From Leptospira terpstrae serovar Hualin str. LT 11-33 = ATCC 700639 (lineage in GTDB: Bacteria > Spirochaetota > Leptospiria > Leptospirales > Leptospiraceae), in contig NZ_AOGW02000011.1 in assembly GCF_000332495.1 (NCBI RefSeq), positions 62,001 to 126,000 of the forward strand: 64,000 bases of DNA. The letters run 5' to 3'. The position numbers were made by a program, and so were the translations under genes. Of the stretch, positions 35,860-45,741 are shown piece by piece (position 1 is the first letter of the stretch; every line of letters begins with the position of its first letter). The notes under the pieces were generated by a model, which saw only the letters and a program-made list of their open reading frames with translations, was not told the origin of the DNA and did no database searches.

Positions 35860-36165
35860 TTATAGTTTGATTGCTTTTGTAATTTTCGGAATTTCATAAG
35901 CACAGATATAGTATAACATCTTTAAGTCGATGTAGTCATAAGCTCTGGCCAAATCCTTTTGCCAAAGGTTATCAATTTTTTCCCAGGGTAAGTTAGGGTA
36001 CTTTTGTTTTTCTGAATCAGGGATCTTTAAGGATTCGGTTTGGATATAACGAAGCATTTCTTCGGCAAAAAAACTATCGTGGTCCCCTTCTTTGAATTCT
36101 TGGATTTGGTTTCTGAAGAGGAAGGCTTCAAGCTCCCGGCAATAGAAAATAAACTCATGAAACAT
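35860..36165 (-). CDS. HepT/DUF86-like protein lacking the catalytic motif
   Basis: This 101-residue helical protein aligns by eye with the HepT/DUF86 HEPN family: ESLKIPDSEKQKYPNLPWEKID (family ...kYPeIPW..i) and IDLKMLYYICAYEIPKI at the end. The RNxxxHxY motif is changed to QKDLARAY: the Arg and His are gone while the Tyr remains. No nucleotidyltransferase (MNT) partner is adjacent. It is either a relic of a toxin or a recruited variant. Confidence 0.6.
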   Translation of the reverse strand: MFHEFIFYCRELEAFLFRNQIQEFKEGDHDSFFAEEMLRYIQTESLKIPDSEKQKYPNLPWEKIDNLWQKDLARAYDYIDLKMLYYICAYEIPKITKAIKL

Positions 36166-36248
36166 TTGGTTACTCTAAAATGAGACAGTCTTTGGAACAG
36201 TTTTTTTCATTGGCAAAGAAATCCAAATCCCAGATGCTTTCACTACGT

Positions 36249-36638
36249 ATGAAGATCCGTATCCAAGCAGCCTTATTTTTCCTTTTTGTTTTGGTCTTCC
36301 CCATCCAATCAGCAGAAAAGGACTTCCAAATCATTGATCTCGTTGTGGGCAAAGGGGAGGAAGCTTTTTCCGGATCCTATGTAACTGTACACTATGTAGG
36401 CAAACTTCCCAATGGAACCAAGTTTGATAGTTCACGTGATCGTAACCGTCCTTTTGAATTTAATTTAGGTGCGGGAGAAGTGGTCAAGGGTTGGGATAAA
36501 GGAATCAAAGGAATGCGAGTGGGTGGAAAACGCAAACTCATCATACCTCCAGAACTCGGTTATGGTAGTAAAAAAGTAGGAAACATTCCTGCGGACTCCA
36601 CATTGATCTTTGAAGTAGAACTGTTAAAAATTTATTAA
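36249..36638 (+). CDS. Exported FKBP-type peptidyl-prolyl isomerase
   Basis: The C-terminal ~105 residues are a complete FKBP domain: SYVTVHYVGKLPNGTKFDSS, FNLGAGEVVKGWDKGI, KLIIPPELGYGSKKVG and TLIFEVELLKI. They are preceded by a signal peptide when started at ATG 36249. A start at 36180 gives a longer N-terminus (152 residues). The enzyme isomerises Xaa-Pro bonds in envelope proteins. It is divergent from the HepT-like gene. Confidence 0.88.
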   Translation: MKIRIQAALFFLFVLVFPIQSAEKDFQIIDLVVGKGEEAFSGSYVTVHYVGKLPNGTKFDSSRDRNRPFEFNLGAGEVVKGWDKGIKGMRVGGKRKLIIPPELGYGSKKVGNIPADSTLIFEVELLKIY

Positions 36639-36735
36639 ATCCTTTAGTGTTTCTCCGCAGATTAGGGGGATTTATCGTTCTCCCTAGTTACGAATTTCTT
36701 GACTCAGATAAGATTGATTCTAAGTTGCTGTGACT

Positions 36736-37650
36736 ATGGAATTATTAAAAATCCGAACGATTGCCCTACTCTTTGTATTTGGTCTTGCGCTGACCCAATG
36801 CAAACCCAAGTCAGATTCTGACGAAGAAACCTTACTCTTGTTAGCTGCCGCTGCTTCCAAAATTTGTGTGAATAACTCCTTTACGGGTTCGACTGTTGTG
36901 AACGCAACTGCCACTTTAGATACCAATACAGATTGTATCACAGGAATGACCTCTTCTATGTCGGCAGACCTACCGGCTTGGATTCGAAACAACTTTAAAT
37001 GTGCCGTAGGATCTGTTTCTGGATCCAATTATGTATTCCGATCACAAAATGTACCGAACAATAAAAGTTTTTATTTTGGAACTTCTTCTCCAATGTATGT
37101 AGCACTCGCTGGTGGACAAAAATCTGCAGGAAACAACCAAATTGCATCGCAGTGTTTGGTGTACACCATTCCTAGTTCTCCTGCTGCCAAGTCTGGAGCT
37201 TTAGTGGGAACACAAAGTGGATATGCCTCAGTGGGAATTACAGTCAATGGCCTAGCGATCTTCAACAACGCGGCAGCTCCTGGTGATACTCTTGCGACAG
37301 AAGCGCAAACCTTTGATACATTTAATGGCCACCCACAAAGTTCTGGGGTTTACCACCACCACTCTCAACCACTCAATGTAACTAATAACAATGCAAATTT
37401 GGTGGGAGTATTGATTGATGGATTCCCTGTTTATGGATTGCATTGTGATAATGGCACAGCTGGAACTGGTGATGATAATGTTCCAGGAACCGTTGGACCA
37501 GCCCTTGATGCCAATCATGGACACACTGCTGCTACTGTGCTTTTCCCAGGCGGAATCTATCACTACCATTTTGCAAGTGACGCCACTGCAGGAATTAACA
37601 CTTTAATTGGTTCCTCTTTCCACGGAACTCCGGGGACAGTTTCCAATTAA
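36736..37650 (+). CDS. YHYH-domain lipoprotein
   Basis: This 304-residue protein has lipobox GLALTQC and the YHYH family signatures: GHPQSSGVYHHHSQP, LLIDGFPVYGLHC-like stretch and PGGIYHYHFASD. The His-rich centres suggest metal binding, but the function is not established in this family. ATG 36736 is preferred over the GTG two codons earlier. It is followed by a strong terminator hairpin at 37664-37690 that overlaps the 5' end of the next gene. It is part of a YHYH-MORN-SCO cluster. Confidence 0.83.
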   Translation: MELLKIRTIALLFVFGLALTQCKPKSDSDEETLLLLAAAASKICVNNSFTGSTVVNATATLDTNTDCITGMTSSMSADLPAWIRNNFKCAVGSVSGSNYVFRSQNVPNNKSFYFGTSSPMYVALAGGQKSAGNNQIASQCLVYTIPSSPAAKSGALVGTQSGYASVGITVNGLAIFNNAAAPGDTLATEAQTFDTFNGHPQSSGVYHHHSQPLNVTNNNANLVGVLIDGFPVYGLHCDNGTAGTGDDNVPGTVGPALDANHGHTAATVLFPGGIYHYHFASDATAGINTLIGSSFHGTPGTVSN

Positions 37651-38227
37651 ATTTCCTGATTCCAAGAGAGAGGCCGTCCTCTCTCTTTTTCTCTCACTCA
37701 TTCTTATTTCTTGCTCTCCGCTTCGAGTGGAAAACGGGAATCCCGATCTTTCCGAAGATTCCAACCATTTCCTTCTTTACCAAGGAAAACCATTGAATGG
37801 AATTTTTGTCCAAACCAATCCCACTCTTTTAGAAGTCTATGAAACAGAATACTACAAGGGAGTTCCTCACGGTCGTTATACGGCAAAAAAACAGAATGGA
37901 ATTCTTTTAGAAGAAAGAAACATCCGTTATGGACAAAAACATGGGGAACAAGTCAGTTATTTTGAAAATGGAAAACTCAGGCAAAAATCCGAATTTGATA
38001 ACGGCAAACCCATTGGTGAGTACATAGATTATTTTGATAATGGAAATATGGCCACCTATCAAACGTTCTACGAATCTGGAAAACCAAAGGTTTCCAAAAA
38101 ATGGAACAGGCAAGGGCAAATCTATATGAACCATGTGTTTATGGAGTCAGGGGAAAGTTTTGGCCGTCCCGGTAGCAAACTTTGTGAACCAGTTCCCGAC
38201 TCTACAAAGGTCGAAAATTCCAAATGA
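37607..38227 (+). CDS. MORN/YwqK-type repeat lipoprotein
   Basis: This 206-residue frame has a lipoprotein-like signal (SLILISC) and then MORN-like repeats: YYKGVPHGRYTAKK, RYGQKHGEQVSYFENGKL, DNGKPIGEYIDYFDNG and YESGKPKVSKKW. The only standard in-frame start near the signal is TTG 37607, inside the end of the YHYH gene, so the start is doubtful. The terminator hairpin of the YHYH gene falls within the first 30 codons. It overlaps the SCO gene by four bases (ATGA). Confidence 0.7.
   Translation: MVPLSTELRGQFPIKFPDSKREAVLSLFLSLILISCSPLRVENGNPDLSEDSNHFLLYQGKPLNGIFVQTNPTLLEVYETEYYKGVPHGRYTAKKQNGILLEERNIRYGQKHGEQVSYFENGKLRQKSEFDNGKPIGEYIDYFDNGNMATYQTFYESGKPKVSKKWNRQGQIYMNHVFMESGESFGRPGSKLCEPVPDSTKVENSK
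37664..37690 (+). terminator. Strong Rho-independent terminator or attenuator between YHYH and MORN genes
   Basis: AAGAGAGAGG (37664-37673) and CCTCTCTCTT (37678-37687) form a 10-bp perfect stem with a 4-base loop, followed by a T run to 37690. It lies 14 bases after the YHYH stop but inside the coding region proposed for the MORN gene, so it may also limit readthrough into the MORN-SCO pair. Confidence 0.75.
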
Positions 38228-38967
38228 AATTTTACTTTACCCAACAATCCATTGGTTTGGTGGCCCATTGGAATTTAGTTCCCTTTTGTAATCGCCATAA
38301 AACTCTTTTTGCAAAAGTCATATTCACCTTCGTTGTTTTCACTTTTTTAGGTGCAGGATGCAAACCTTCAGAAAGCGAACCAAACTCATTGGAACTTCCC
38401 TATTTTTCAGGAAAAGACTTTGATCCAGTTTGGACCCAGACTCCGGAGAAAAATGTAAGTCTCAAACAAGTTCCAAACTCTCTCGAGTTAATCGAACATA
38501 CAGGAAAACAAATACATCCCAAGGACTGGGCACCAAAAGAAAGTTTGGTGGTATTTTTTTATGCCACCTGTCGGGGGATTTGCCCTCTTATCACAAGAAA
38601 CATTTTGCAAATCCAACCACAACTCTCCGAGTTTCCTGACTTACAAATTCTCTCTCTTTCTATTAACGCAAAAGAAGATACAGTTCCTGTTTTACAATCC
38701 TATCGAAAAACTTATAAAATTGAGAATCCAAATTGGTATTTTTACACGGGAAAAGAAACCGAAATTGAGGCCTTTGCCAAAGAGACATGTGGCGCCGAAA
38801 TGGAAGGGTACTCTGTGGAACGAGGAAAGTATGAATTTGTTCATACTGAAAATATCTTTTTATTTGATAAAGATAGGTATTTACGAGGCATCTACCGTGC
38901 CAAAGGCACGGGCGATATACAAAGGTTAGTGAAAGATTTACGCAAGTTAAGAAACGTATCCCTTTAG
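38224..38967 (+). CDS. SCO1/SenC-family copper/thiol protein (second copy)
   Basis: This 247-residue SCO-like thioredoxin-fold protein has a membrane anchor or lipoprotein-like N-terminus (FLGAGC near residue 46, a possible lipobox preceded by a long leader). The motif [11 protein letters not shown] carries the CxxxC pair and [10 protein letters not shown] holds the conserved His. It is the third gene of the YHYH-MORN-SCO cluster, coupled to the MORN gene by ATGA. It overlaps the convergent ABC permease gene by four bases. It may serve a copper or disulfide role distinct from the oxidase SCO. Confidence 0.85.
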   Translation: MKFYFTQQSIGLVAHWNLVPFCNRHKTLFAKVIFTFVVFTFLGAGCKPSESEPNSLELPYFSGKDFDPVWTQTPEKNVSLKQVPNSLELIEHTGKQIHPKDWAPKESLVVFFYATCRGICPLITRNILQIQPQLSEFPDLQILSLSINAKEDTVPVLQSYRKTYKIENPNWYFYTGKETEIEAFAKETCGAEMEGYSVERGKYEFVHTENIFLFDKDRYLRGIYRAKGTGDIQRLVKDLRKLRNVSL

Positions 38968-39725
38968 TTTTTGATTTTATATCCGGTGCGAAAGATAATC
39001 CAAGTCACTGTCAAACATAGTGTCAAAAACACAAGGATCATAGAGATACTGACAGAAAGTGCCACATCTGCCCTTTCGAAAAAACTATAACGAAATCCAC
39101 TGACCAAATACAAAACCGGATTAAACAAACTCAAACGTTGCCAGAAGGGAGGTAACATTTGAATGGAATAAAAACTTCCCCCCAAAAATACCAGTGGTGT
39201 AATCACAAGCATTGGAATCATTTGCAGTTTTTCAAAACTATCCGCCCAAATTCCAATCACAAATCCAAACAAACTAAAACTAATGCAAGTTAATACTAAG
39301 AAAAACACCATTAGGATAGGATGATCGATTCGTATGGGAACAAAAAAGGATGCGGTGATGAGCATAAGCACCCCAAGCATCAAAGATTTAGTGGCCGCAG
39401 CACCCACATACCCAATCACCACTTCCCACATTGTCACAGGTGCCGAAAGGATTTCGTAAATCGTTCCATTAAATTTGGGAAAGTAAATTCCAAAGGAAGC
39501 ATTGGAAATACTTTCCGTAAGTAAAGACAACATCACAAGACCTGGTACAATAAAACTTCCATAATGGATTCCATCGATTTCTTGGATTCGGGAACCAATG
39601 GCCGATCCAAATACAATAAAGTATAAAGATGTAGAAAGTACTGGAGAGGCAATACTTTGTAAAAGTGTCCGGAAGGTCCTTGCCATTTCGAATTGGTAGA
39701 TGGACTTAATTGCGTAAAAATTCAT
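38964..39725 (-). CDS. ABC-2 type transporter permease
   Basis: This 253-residue protein has six membrane helices in the ABC-2 arrangement, with the family stretch [35 protein letters not shown] and [16 protein letters not shown]. With the ATP-binding protein upstream it forms an exporter; the substrate is unknown (drug, polysaccharide or heme-type exporters share this form). It starts four bases within the end of the ATPase gene (ATGA). Confidence 0.92.
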   Translation of the reverse strand: MNFYAIKSIYQFEMARTFRTLLQSIASPVLSTSLYFIVFGSAIGSRIQEIDGIHYGSFIVPGLVMLSLLTESISNASFGIYFPKFNGTIYEILSAPVTMWEVVIGYVGAAATKSLMLGVLMLITASFFVPIRIDHPILMVFFLVLTCISFSLFGFVIGIWADSFEKLQMIPMLVITPLVFLGGSFYSIQMLPPFWQRLSLFNPVLYLVSGFRYSFFERADVALSVSISMILVFLTLCLTVTWIIFRTGYKIKN

Positions 39726-40648
39726 ACAGCCTCCTGTAACAACTGAACAAAGATTTCTTCTAGAGAACTTTGTTTTGTACTCAAATCACTGAATTGGATT
39801 TTCAGTTTTTTCAAATCATCCAAAAGTTTGGTAATCAAACTACTGTCATCCGATCTATCATAAGTAAACACAAGAGCAGTACTTTGATCCACGAGTTCCA
39901 ATTCATATTTTGCGAGTGATTTGGGAATTAGTTTCAAAGGTTTTTTTAATTCAATCCGGAGCTGTTTCGTTCCGAGTTGTTTCATCAATCGGTCTTTGTT
40001 TTCGGTAAGAAAAATATCTCCCTTACGAATGACAGAGATTCTATCGGCGATCGATTCCGCTTCTTCGATGTAGTGAGTGGTAAGAATGATGGTAACACCT
40101 TTTTTTCTGAGAGATTCTACAATCTTCCACATATCCTTTCGTAGTTCTACGTCGACTCCAGCACTCGGTTCATCTAAAAATAATATATTTGGTTCATGTG
40201 ACAATGCTTTGGCGATGAGTACTCGGCGTTTCATTCCACCAGATAAAGTCATAATCCTTTGGTCTTTTTTGTCCCAAAGGGAAAGTGATTTTAAAACTTC
40301 TTCAATGTATTTTGGATTGGCTGGTTTTCCATACAGCCCTCTGGTAAAAGAAACACTGGCCCAAACAGTTTCGAAGGCATGGACACTGAGTTCCTGTGGA
40401 ACAAGGCCAATGAATGATCTGGTTTTTTTGAAATCTTTTAAGATATCAAAACCACCTACTTTCACCTCACCAGAGCTAGGTGACACTATCCCACAGATCA
40501 AATTGATGAGTGTGGTTTTTCCTGCTCCATTGGGACCAAGTAAGGCATGAATTTCGCCTTCTTTTACTTCCCAATTCACATCCTTTAGGGCTTGGAATCC
40601 GTTGTCATACGACTTGGAAACTTGTTTTACGGTGAGGATAGATTTCAA
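39722..40648 (-). CDS. ABC transporter ATP-binding protein
   Basis: This 308-residue ABC ATPase has Walker [10 protein letters not shown] near residues 38-46, a Q-loop near IGLVPQE, the signature LSGGMKRR, Walker [13 protein letters not shown] and switch His in [10 protein letters not shown]. The C-terminal ~80 residues match the DrrA/CcmA-like extension. It pairs with the ABC-2 permease downstream. It overlaps the ABC-F gene by four bases. Confidence 0.95.
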   Translation of the reverse strand: MKSILTVKQVSKSYDNGFQALKDVNWEVKEGEIHALLGPNGAGKTTLINLICGIVSPSSGEVKVGGFDILKDFKKTRSFIGLVPQELSVHAFETVWASVSFTRGLYGKPANPKYIEEVLKSLSLWDKKDQRIMTLSGGMKRRVLIAKALSHEPNILFLDEPSAGVDVELRKDMWKIVESLRKKGVTIILTTHYIEEAESIADRISVIRKGDIFLTENKDRLMKQLGTKQLRIELKKPLKLIPKSLAKYELELVDQSTALVFTYDRSDDSSLITKLLDDLKKLKIQFSDLSTKQSSLEEIFVQLLQEAV

Positions 40649-42141
40649 ACGGTTTCGTCCTTCCAGCCAATGTCTGTGAGGAAGTCGTCATAACCCCCGT
40701 CATAAACAAAAACTCGGTCATCATCGAATACTATTAGTTTTGTGGCTACAGCGCGCAAGTGCATTTCATTGTGAGTCACCATGATTACAGATCCATCAAA
40801 GTTATCAATGGCCTCAATCAGGGAGTCACAGGACTGCATGTCTAAGTGGTTCGTAGGCTCATCCAAATATAAAAGGTGGCAAGGTGTGACTAATATTTTA
40901 CCCAGTAACACCCGACTCTTTTCTCCCCCGGAGAGAACCTTGATTTTTTTTAAGGCAAGGTCTTCGGAAAACATAAGTCCACCTGCAATGTTACGAGCTT
41001 TCCCTTCAGAGCAGTTCGTATCAGCACTCATAATTTCTTGAACCACCGTATTACTTTCGTTCATGTTCAGTTTGTTAGTTTGGCCAAAATACCCTTCCTT
41101 CAAAATAGGATGTTTTTTGACTTCCCCTTTGACGGCATTCAGTTCACCAGCGATTAACTTGAGTAATGTGGACTTTCCTTTTCCGTTTTTCCCGATGATA
41201 CAAATCCTATCTTCTGGACCTACACTGATAGAAAAGTTTTCAAATAAATATGGGGAATTGCCATTATAGGAAAAGGTAACTTCATCCACACTTAACATCT
41301 GACTTGCAGAGAAGGGAGCACTGTTGAAATAAAGTTCCATATCTTCTATATTCTCGAGTGCTTTCATCTCACCTTGTTTTTCTAATCTTTTGACTCTCGA
41401 TTGAGCCCGACTTGCAAAACTTGCTTTGGCTTTAAACTTTGCGATAAAGATCTCTTCTTGTTTGCGTTTTTTTGCTTCGTTTAATCTCGTCTTTTCGTAG
41501 ATCTCTTCTGCTTGGTTGATTTGAGTGTATAACTTTTCCGTATCCCCTTGCACTTTGATTGCCTTAGTTCTGTGTATCGCTACAGTATGAGTCACAACAC
41601 TATCCATAAAACTTCGATCGTGTGTGATGAGGATAATTTCTCCTTCCCACTCCCTTAAAAATTCTTCTAACCAACGTATGGTGACAATATCCAAATAGTT
41701 GTTTGGTTCATCGAGTATCAGCATGTCCGGAGCCGAAACAAGAAGTTTGGCTAAGTTCATACGGATTTGGTATCCACCTGAAAATTCTTCAGGACTTCGT
41801 TCCATATCCTTTTCTGAAAATCCTAAACCAAATAAAATTCGTTCTACTTTCCAAGTTTCGTATTCATCACCTTCTGGGAGACCGAGGGCACATTCTTCTA
41901 ACACAGTCGGTTTAGTAAAAACCAAATGTTGTTCCAAATGCCCAATGCGGTATCCTTTGGGGATGGTTATATTTCCTGAGTCCGGTTCCGTTTTTCCTAA
42001 AATGATTTGGACCATAGTTGATTTTCCATGTCCATTGCGGCCCACAAGTCCCACTCGTTCGCCACGGTTGACGCTGAATTGTAAGTCATCGAATAGAACA
42101 TTGCCGTTGAATTGTTTGTTTAAACCAGAGATTTTGATCAT
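40645..42141 (-). CDS. ABC-F family ATPase
   Basis: This 498-residue protein has two ABC domains and no membrane segment. Walker [10 protein letters not shown] and GKNGKGKST; signatures: FSGGYQIR and LSGGEKSR; Walker [11 protein letters not shown] and [10 protein letters not shown]. The linker between the domains (~residues 230-290) is Lys-rich. ABC-F proteins act on the ribosome in translation or antibiotic protection; the specific type is unclear. It is the first gene of the three-gene minus-strand unit, sharing ATGA overlaps. Confidence 0.93.
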   Translation of the reverse strand: MIKISGLNKQFNGNVLFDDLQFSVNRGERVGLVGRNGHGKSTMVQIILGKTEPDSGNITIPKGYRIGHLEQHLVFTKPTVLEECALGLPEGDEYETWKVERILFGLGFSEKDMERSPEEFSGGYQIRMNLAKLLVSAPDMLILDEPNNYLDIVTIRWLEEFLREWEGEIILITHDRSFMDSVVTHTVAIHRTKAIKVQGDTEKLYTQINQAEEIYEKTRLNEAKKRKQEEIFIAKFKAKASFASRAQSRVKRLEKQGEMKALENIEDMELYFNSAPFSASQMLSVDEVTFSYNGNSPYLFENFSISVGPEDRICIIGKNGKGKSTLLKLIAGELNAVKGEVKKHPILKEGYFGQTNKLNMNESNTVVQEIMSADTNCSEGKARNIAGGLMFSEDLALKKIKVLSGGEKSRVLLGKILVTPCHLLYLDEPTNHLDMQSCDSLIEAIDNFDGSVIMVTHNEMHLRAVATKLIVFDDDRVFVYDGGYDDFLTDIGWKDETV

Positions 42142-42283
42142 ATTATTTCCGAAGGTTTCCCTTGAATATAAAACCAGGATCGAAAAAGAACCGGATACGA
42201 CGAGTAGAATCGGAAAGAAAATCTGCCAGTTTTCTATTAGAAAGAGGCAACCTTTACGGACATAATGAGAGGGAAAACCACGA

Positions 42284-43072
42284 GTGAGATTATGGACTTT
42301 TTTTCAGGTCTACTTAGTCCGAAACTGTACTGTGCGAACATTTCTTTTTCGTTTCACTAGTTTCCTATGCCTAAGTATTGGCAGTGGAAGTTATGCCAAC
42401 GGCAACTTACAAGTGGCCTTTGGTGCAGAAGAAAACTATCTTTTGGTACGTTCGCTTGACTCAAGTGTGATTCACTTGGGTAGTGCTGAAGAAAAGGCCG
42501 AGTACAAAGAAATCATCGATGAGTATTTGCGTTTCAAAAGTCTCCACATCCAAGGCAAATACGGAGATGCCTATTTGGCAGTACGTTCCACTCAATACAA
42601 ACTCATCCAACTCTACGATAAAATCCTTACAAAAAATTTGGACTTGGTTCGTTCCGAATTAATTTTACTTGGGGGGAAATCTAGAGACAAAGAAAAAACA
42701 CAAACCCGGGCTTTTTTACGCCTTGCCCTTCGCGATGCAAGTGAAGCCGAACAAAAGTTAGTGATGGCAAGAAACACTCGCCCACTACTATACCTTTTAA
42801 AACTTCGAGAGATGTTATTTGCCTTAAAAATTTTAAAACATGCAGGTAAGTTTGTAATCTTTTTAAATCTTCTCCACGATGGGAAGTTTATGGAATCTAT
42901 TGAAGAATCAGACTTTGATTCCATCGAATCAGAACTCATTCGTGGTTTTGGAAAAGGAAATAACAAACTTCTTGCACTTCATTATGATAATTCCTTTCTC
43001 CCTTTTGGCGAAGAAAGTATATATGAAGGAATGATGACCCAGTTTAAGTCCCCAGAAATCAAAAAAGACTAA
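42284..43072 (+). CDS. Hypothetical exported protein
   Basis: This 262-residue protein starts at GTG 42284 with AGAGGG ten bases upstream. The N-terminal ~35 residues look like a signal peptide ([19 protein letters not shown]). The rest is helical and charged with no recognised motif; there are tetratricopeptide-like helix pairs around residues 75-215, but no match is claimed. It is divergent from the ABC-F gene. Confidence 0.7.
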   Translation: MRLWTFFQVYLVRNCTVRTFLFRFTSFLCLSIGSGSYANGNLQVAFGAEENYLLVRSLDSSVIHLGSAEEKAEYKEIIDEYLRFKSLHIQGKYGDAYLAVRSTQYKLIQLYDKILTKNLDLVRSELILLGGKSRDKEKTQTRAFLRLALRDASEAEQKLVMARNTRPLLYLLKLREMLFALKILKHAGKFVIFLNLLHDGKFMESIEESDFDSIESELIRGFGKGNNKLLALHYDNSFLPFGEESIYEGMMTQFKSPEIKKD

Positions 43073-43135
43073 AAGACTTCCAACCAAATCTATAAATTGG
43101 TTCACGGGTTTGTTTCGTTAGAAAGTGCTTAATTT

Positions 43136-44311
43136 CTATTTTTTCAGGTGGATACAATCACGGGCACGGTTTGCTTTTTCTTTCGCTTCCTCGATGGTTT
43201 TTCCAATTGCCAAACTAACACCCATTCGGCGTTTTCCATCAATTTCTGGTTTCCCGAAAATACGAATGTCCACTCCTCGCATTTGAAGAGCTTCCTCGAG
43301 TCCCGTATACACAGGGGCATTGGTTTTTCCTTCCAAAAGAATGGCGGAACTTGCCGCCGGAGTTTGAAAGATTAGTTCTGGAATAGGTAGACCAAGTAAG
43401 GCTCTCGCATGGAGGGAAAATTCAGAAATATTTTGGGAGATTAGTGTCACAAGACCTGTGTCATGTGGTCTCGGAGATACTTCGCTAAAGTACACTTCGT
43501 CCCCTTTGACAAAAAGTTCCACTCCAAAAATTCCCAGACCCCCAAGGCCCGTTGTGACAACCTCTGCCATTTTTTGTGCAGAACGAAGGGCAGTCTCTGT
43601 CATCGGTTGTGGCATCCAAGATTCCACATAATCCCCGTTTACCTGTCTATGACCAATGGGTGGTAAAAAAGTAGTCCCACCTATATGGCGTATGGTGAGT
43701 AGAGTGATTTCAAAATCGAAGGAAATAAATTCCTCGATGATCATTTTGCCTTTTCCTGTCCTTCCTCCCGTTTGGCCATATTCCCAGGCCTTTAAAATAT
43801 CAGACTCAGTTCTTACAAGACTTTGTCCTTTACCGGAAGAACTCATGATGGGTTTGACTACACAAGGAAATCCAATTTCTCGCACCGCTTTTTGAAATCC
43901 TTCCTCTGTATCAGCGAAAAGAAATTTAGAAGTTTTTAATCCAAGTTCTTTCGCAGCAAAGTTACGAATTCCTTCACGGTTCATAGTTAAGTTTACGGCT
44001 TTTGCAGAAGGGATGATCCGAAAACCTTCGGATTCCAACCGAACTAAGGTTTCTGTATGTATGGCTTCAATTTCTGGAACTACAAAATCTGGCTTTAACT
44101 CTCGTATGGTGGCTTCTAATTCTTTTGGATCGAGCATATTGATGACTCGAGATTCCTGGGCTACGAGCATGGCAGGTGCATTGGGATAACGGTCGACGGC
44201 AATGACATGAACACCCAAACGGTTCGCTTCGATTGCAACCTCTTTCCCTAGTTCTCCTGAACCAAGGAGTAAAAGTTTTGTAGCGTTGGGTGTAAAAGGT
44301 GTTCCGATCAT
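43136..44311 (-). CDS. purT: Formate-dependent phosphoribosylglycinamide formyltransferase
   Basis: This ATP-grasp enzyme uses formate and ATP to formylate GAR in purine synthesis. Signatures are [80 protein letters not shown] and [11 protein letters not shown] 44311 gives 391 residues, the usual length; a longer start at 44338 has no family match. It stands alone on the minus strand, convergent with the preceding gene. Confidence 0.95.
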   Translation of the reverse strand: MIGTPFTPNATKLLLLGSGELGKEVAIEANRLGVHVIAVDRYPNAPAMLVAQESRVINMLDPKELEATIRELKPDFVVPEIEAIHTETLVRLESEGFRIIPSAKAVNLTMNREGIRNFAAKELGLKTSKFLFADTEEGFQKAVREIGFPCVVKPIMSSSGKGQSLVRTESDILKAWEYGQTGGRTGKGKMIIEEFISFDFEITLLTIRHIGGTTFLPPIGHRQVNGDYVESWMPQPMTETALRSAQKMAEVVTTGLGGLGIFGVELFVKGDEVYFSEVSPRPHDTGLVTLISQNISEFSLHARALLGLPIPELIFQTPAASSAILLEGKTNAPVYTGLEEALQMRGVDIRIFGKPEIDGKRRMGVSLAIGKTIEEAKEKANRARDCIHLKK

Positions 44312-44387
44312 AATCACAAAGATTGGGAACCGGCCCAATCAGACAAACAGATTATGAATCTCCCTCCTTAGAAATCAATCAGGAGAA

Positions 44388-44858
44388 TTACATTAGGTAA
44401 CGTTTTCCCAGTTTGTCCCTTTGGTAGATATTGGCACCCATCCGAATGAGGAGGTCCGAAATTTCACCTAAACCATCAAAACTATTCGCAATATGAAGGG
44501 CAGTGACTCCGCTTGGATCAGCAACGTTTGGATTGGCAGCGGAGTTAAGCAAAACTTCCACTGCTTCCGCATTCCCGGTCTCCGTTGCTTTGTGAATGGG
44601 ATACAAACCCATGTTATCTGGTAGATTAGGATCTAAACCAAGTGCTAATAATTTTTTTAAATAATAAATATCGGAAACTTCGGTTACAGCAAGTCCGAGT
44701 AACAAAGGAGATTCTGATACCAAAATGTCCTTTAGATCTGGATCAGATAACAACAAATCAAAAGATTCTTTATCTTCTCTCGTGATGGAAGAACATAACG
44801 TCCGTAACCTAAGATTAAACTTTGTTTTACCTACAAAATCAATTATGTTTTGAATCAT
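44388..44858 (-). CDS. Ankyrin-repeat protein
   Basis: This 156-residue protein has about three ankyrin repeats: LLGLAVTEVSDIYYLKKLL, GLYPIHKATETGNAEAVEVLL and GVTALHIANSFDGLGEISDLLI. No signal peptide. It overlaps the AraC gene by four bases (ATGA) and is therefore probably the last gene of the copper operon transcript or of its AraC part. Role unknown. Confidence 0.85.
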   Translation of the reverse strand: MIQNIIDFVGKTKFNLRLRTLCSSITREDKESFDLLLSDPDLKDILVSESPLLLGLAVTEVSDIYYLKKLLALGLDPNLPDNMGLYPIHKATETGNAEAVEVLLNSAANPNVADPSGVTALHIANSFDGLGEISDLLIRMGANIYQRDKLGKRYLM

Positions 44859-45730
44859 ATATCCATCCTATCAGTATCTGACGAATCATGATTGTAAAAA
44901 TGGGACATTTTTTCATACTCTGCGAACCATTCGTTGGGAATGGATCCAGAAATTCGTTTGAAATCATGGTTAAAATGGGACTGGTCTGCATAATGGAATT
45001 CCTGGGCCAAATCAGTAAACCGCAGGTCTGGATTGTTTTTTCGGTAGTGTTCTGGGTTTCGAACCATTTCTAGTAACCTGTGCACTGTTCTGTATTCAGA
45101 GGGGGCCATTCCCACAATCTCTTTGAACTTACGATCCAATTGTTTTCTAGAAATTCCCAATGTTTGACTAAGACTTTCAATCGAGGTGGAAGGTCGCGTT
45201 AGTTCCAAAAGAGCAAACCGAATATAGGCAGGAATTTCGCTTGGTTCTCCTGGATATTGGTCGAGAAACGAAGTAAGTAAATGAACCATTTCCTCTTCAG
45301 AATAAACTTCGGAACTAGAATTTCGGTGGAACAAAAATTTGTGATTCATTTCGGAAAATTCACTGGCTGTCTGTTCGGTGCCAATGGCAGGAAAATTGTT
45401 TTGTAATTCGTCCCCACGTTTAGAAAATAAAGAATACATTCCTCCTACATAAAAACGGATGGCGAACAAAGAAAGATCCGATTCTGATAAAAGCCGCCAT
45501 CGTCTCGTTTGTGGGCCCACAATATGACATTTGGGCAATCGAATGAGTTTCCTATCTTCCGTTTCTACCAGCGGCGGGTTTCCTAAATGAAACACCATCT
45601 CACATTCGTAAGATGGCAAAATCCAAGGAAGTTCATGGACATTCACTCCTCTCCAAATCCAAAATTCCTTCACAGAAGATTCAAATTGGGAGGGAGGTTT
45701 TAAAAAGGTAATGTCCAATGATATACTCAC
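44855..45730 (-). CDS. AraC-family transcriptional regulator
   Basis: The N-terminal ~170 residues are a sensor-like beta-rich domain (cupin-like DUF6597 type features: ECEMVFHLGNPP, HIVGPQTRRW). The C-terminal ~100 residues carry two helix-turn-helix units: IESLSQTLGISRKQLDRKF and FTDLAQEFHYADQSHFNHDFK. GTG 45730 is chosen because it lies 11 bases after the copA stop and is preceded by AAAGAGA; a longer frame to 45880 would lie inside copA. It is co-directional with copA and the ankyrin gene. Confidence 0.85.
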   Translation of the reverse strand: MSISLDITFLKPPSQFESSVKEFWIWRGVNVHELPWILPSYECEMVFHLGNPPLVETEDRKLIRLPKCHIVGPQTRRWRLLSESDLSLFAIRFYVGGMYSLFSKRGDELQNNFPAIGTEQTASEFSEMNHKFLFHRNSSSEVYSEEEMVHLLTSFLDQYPGEPSEIPAYIRFALLELTRPSTSIESLSQTLGISRKQLDRKFKEIVGMAPSEYRTVHRLLEMVRNPEHYRKNNPDLRFTDLAQEFHYADQSHFNHDFKRISGSIPNEWFAEYEKMSHFYNHDSSDTDRMDI

Positions 45731-45741
45731 TCTCTTTTGTT

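Noticed and set aside
40077..40550. 157-residue plus-strand frame opposite the ABC ATPase gene
   Set aside because: Composition and position fit a shadow of the ATP-binding gene.
41699..42265. 188-residue plus-strand frame opposite the ABC-F gene
   Set aside because: No domain or ribosome site; it mirrors a strongly conserved gene on the other strand.
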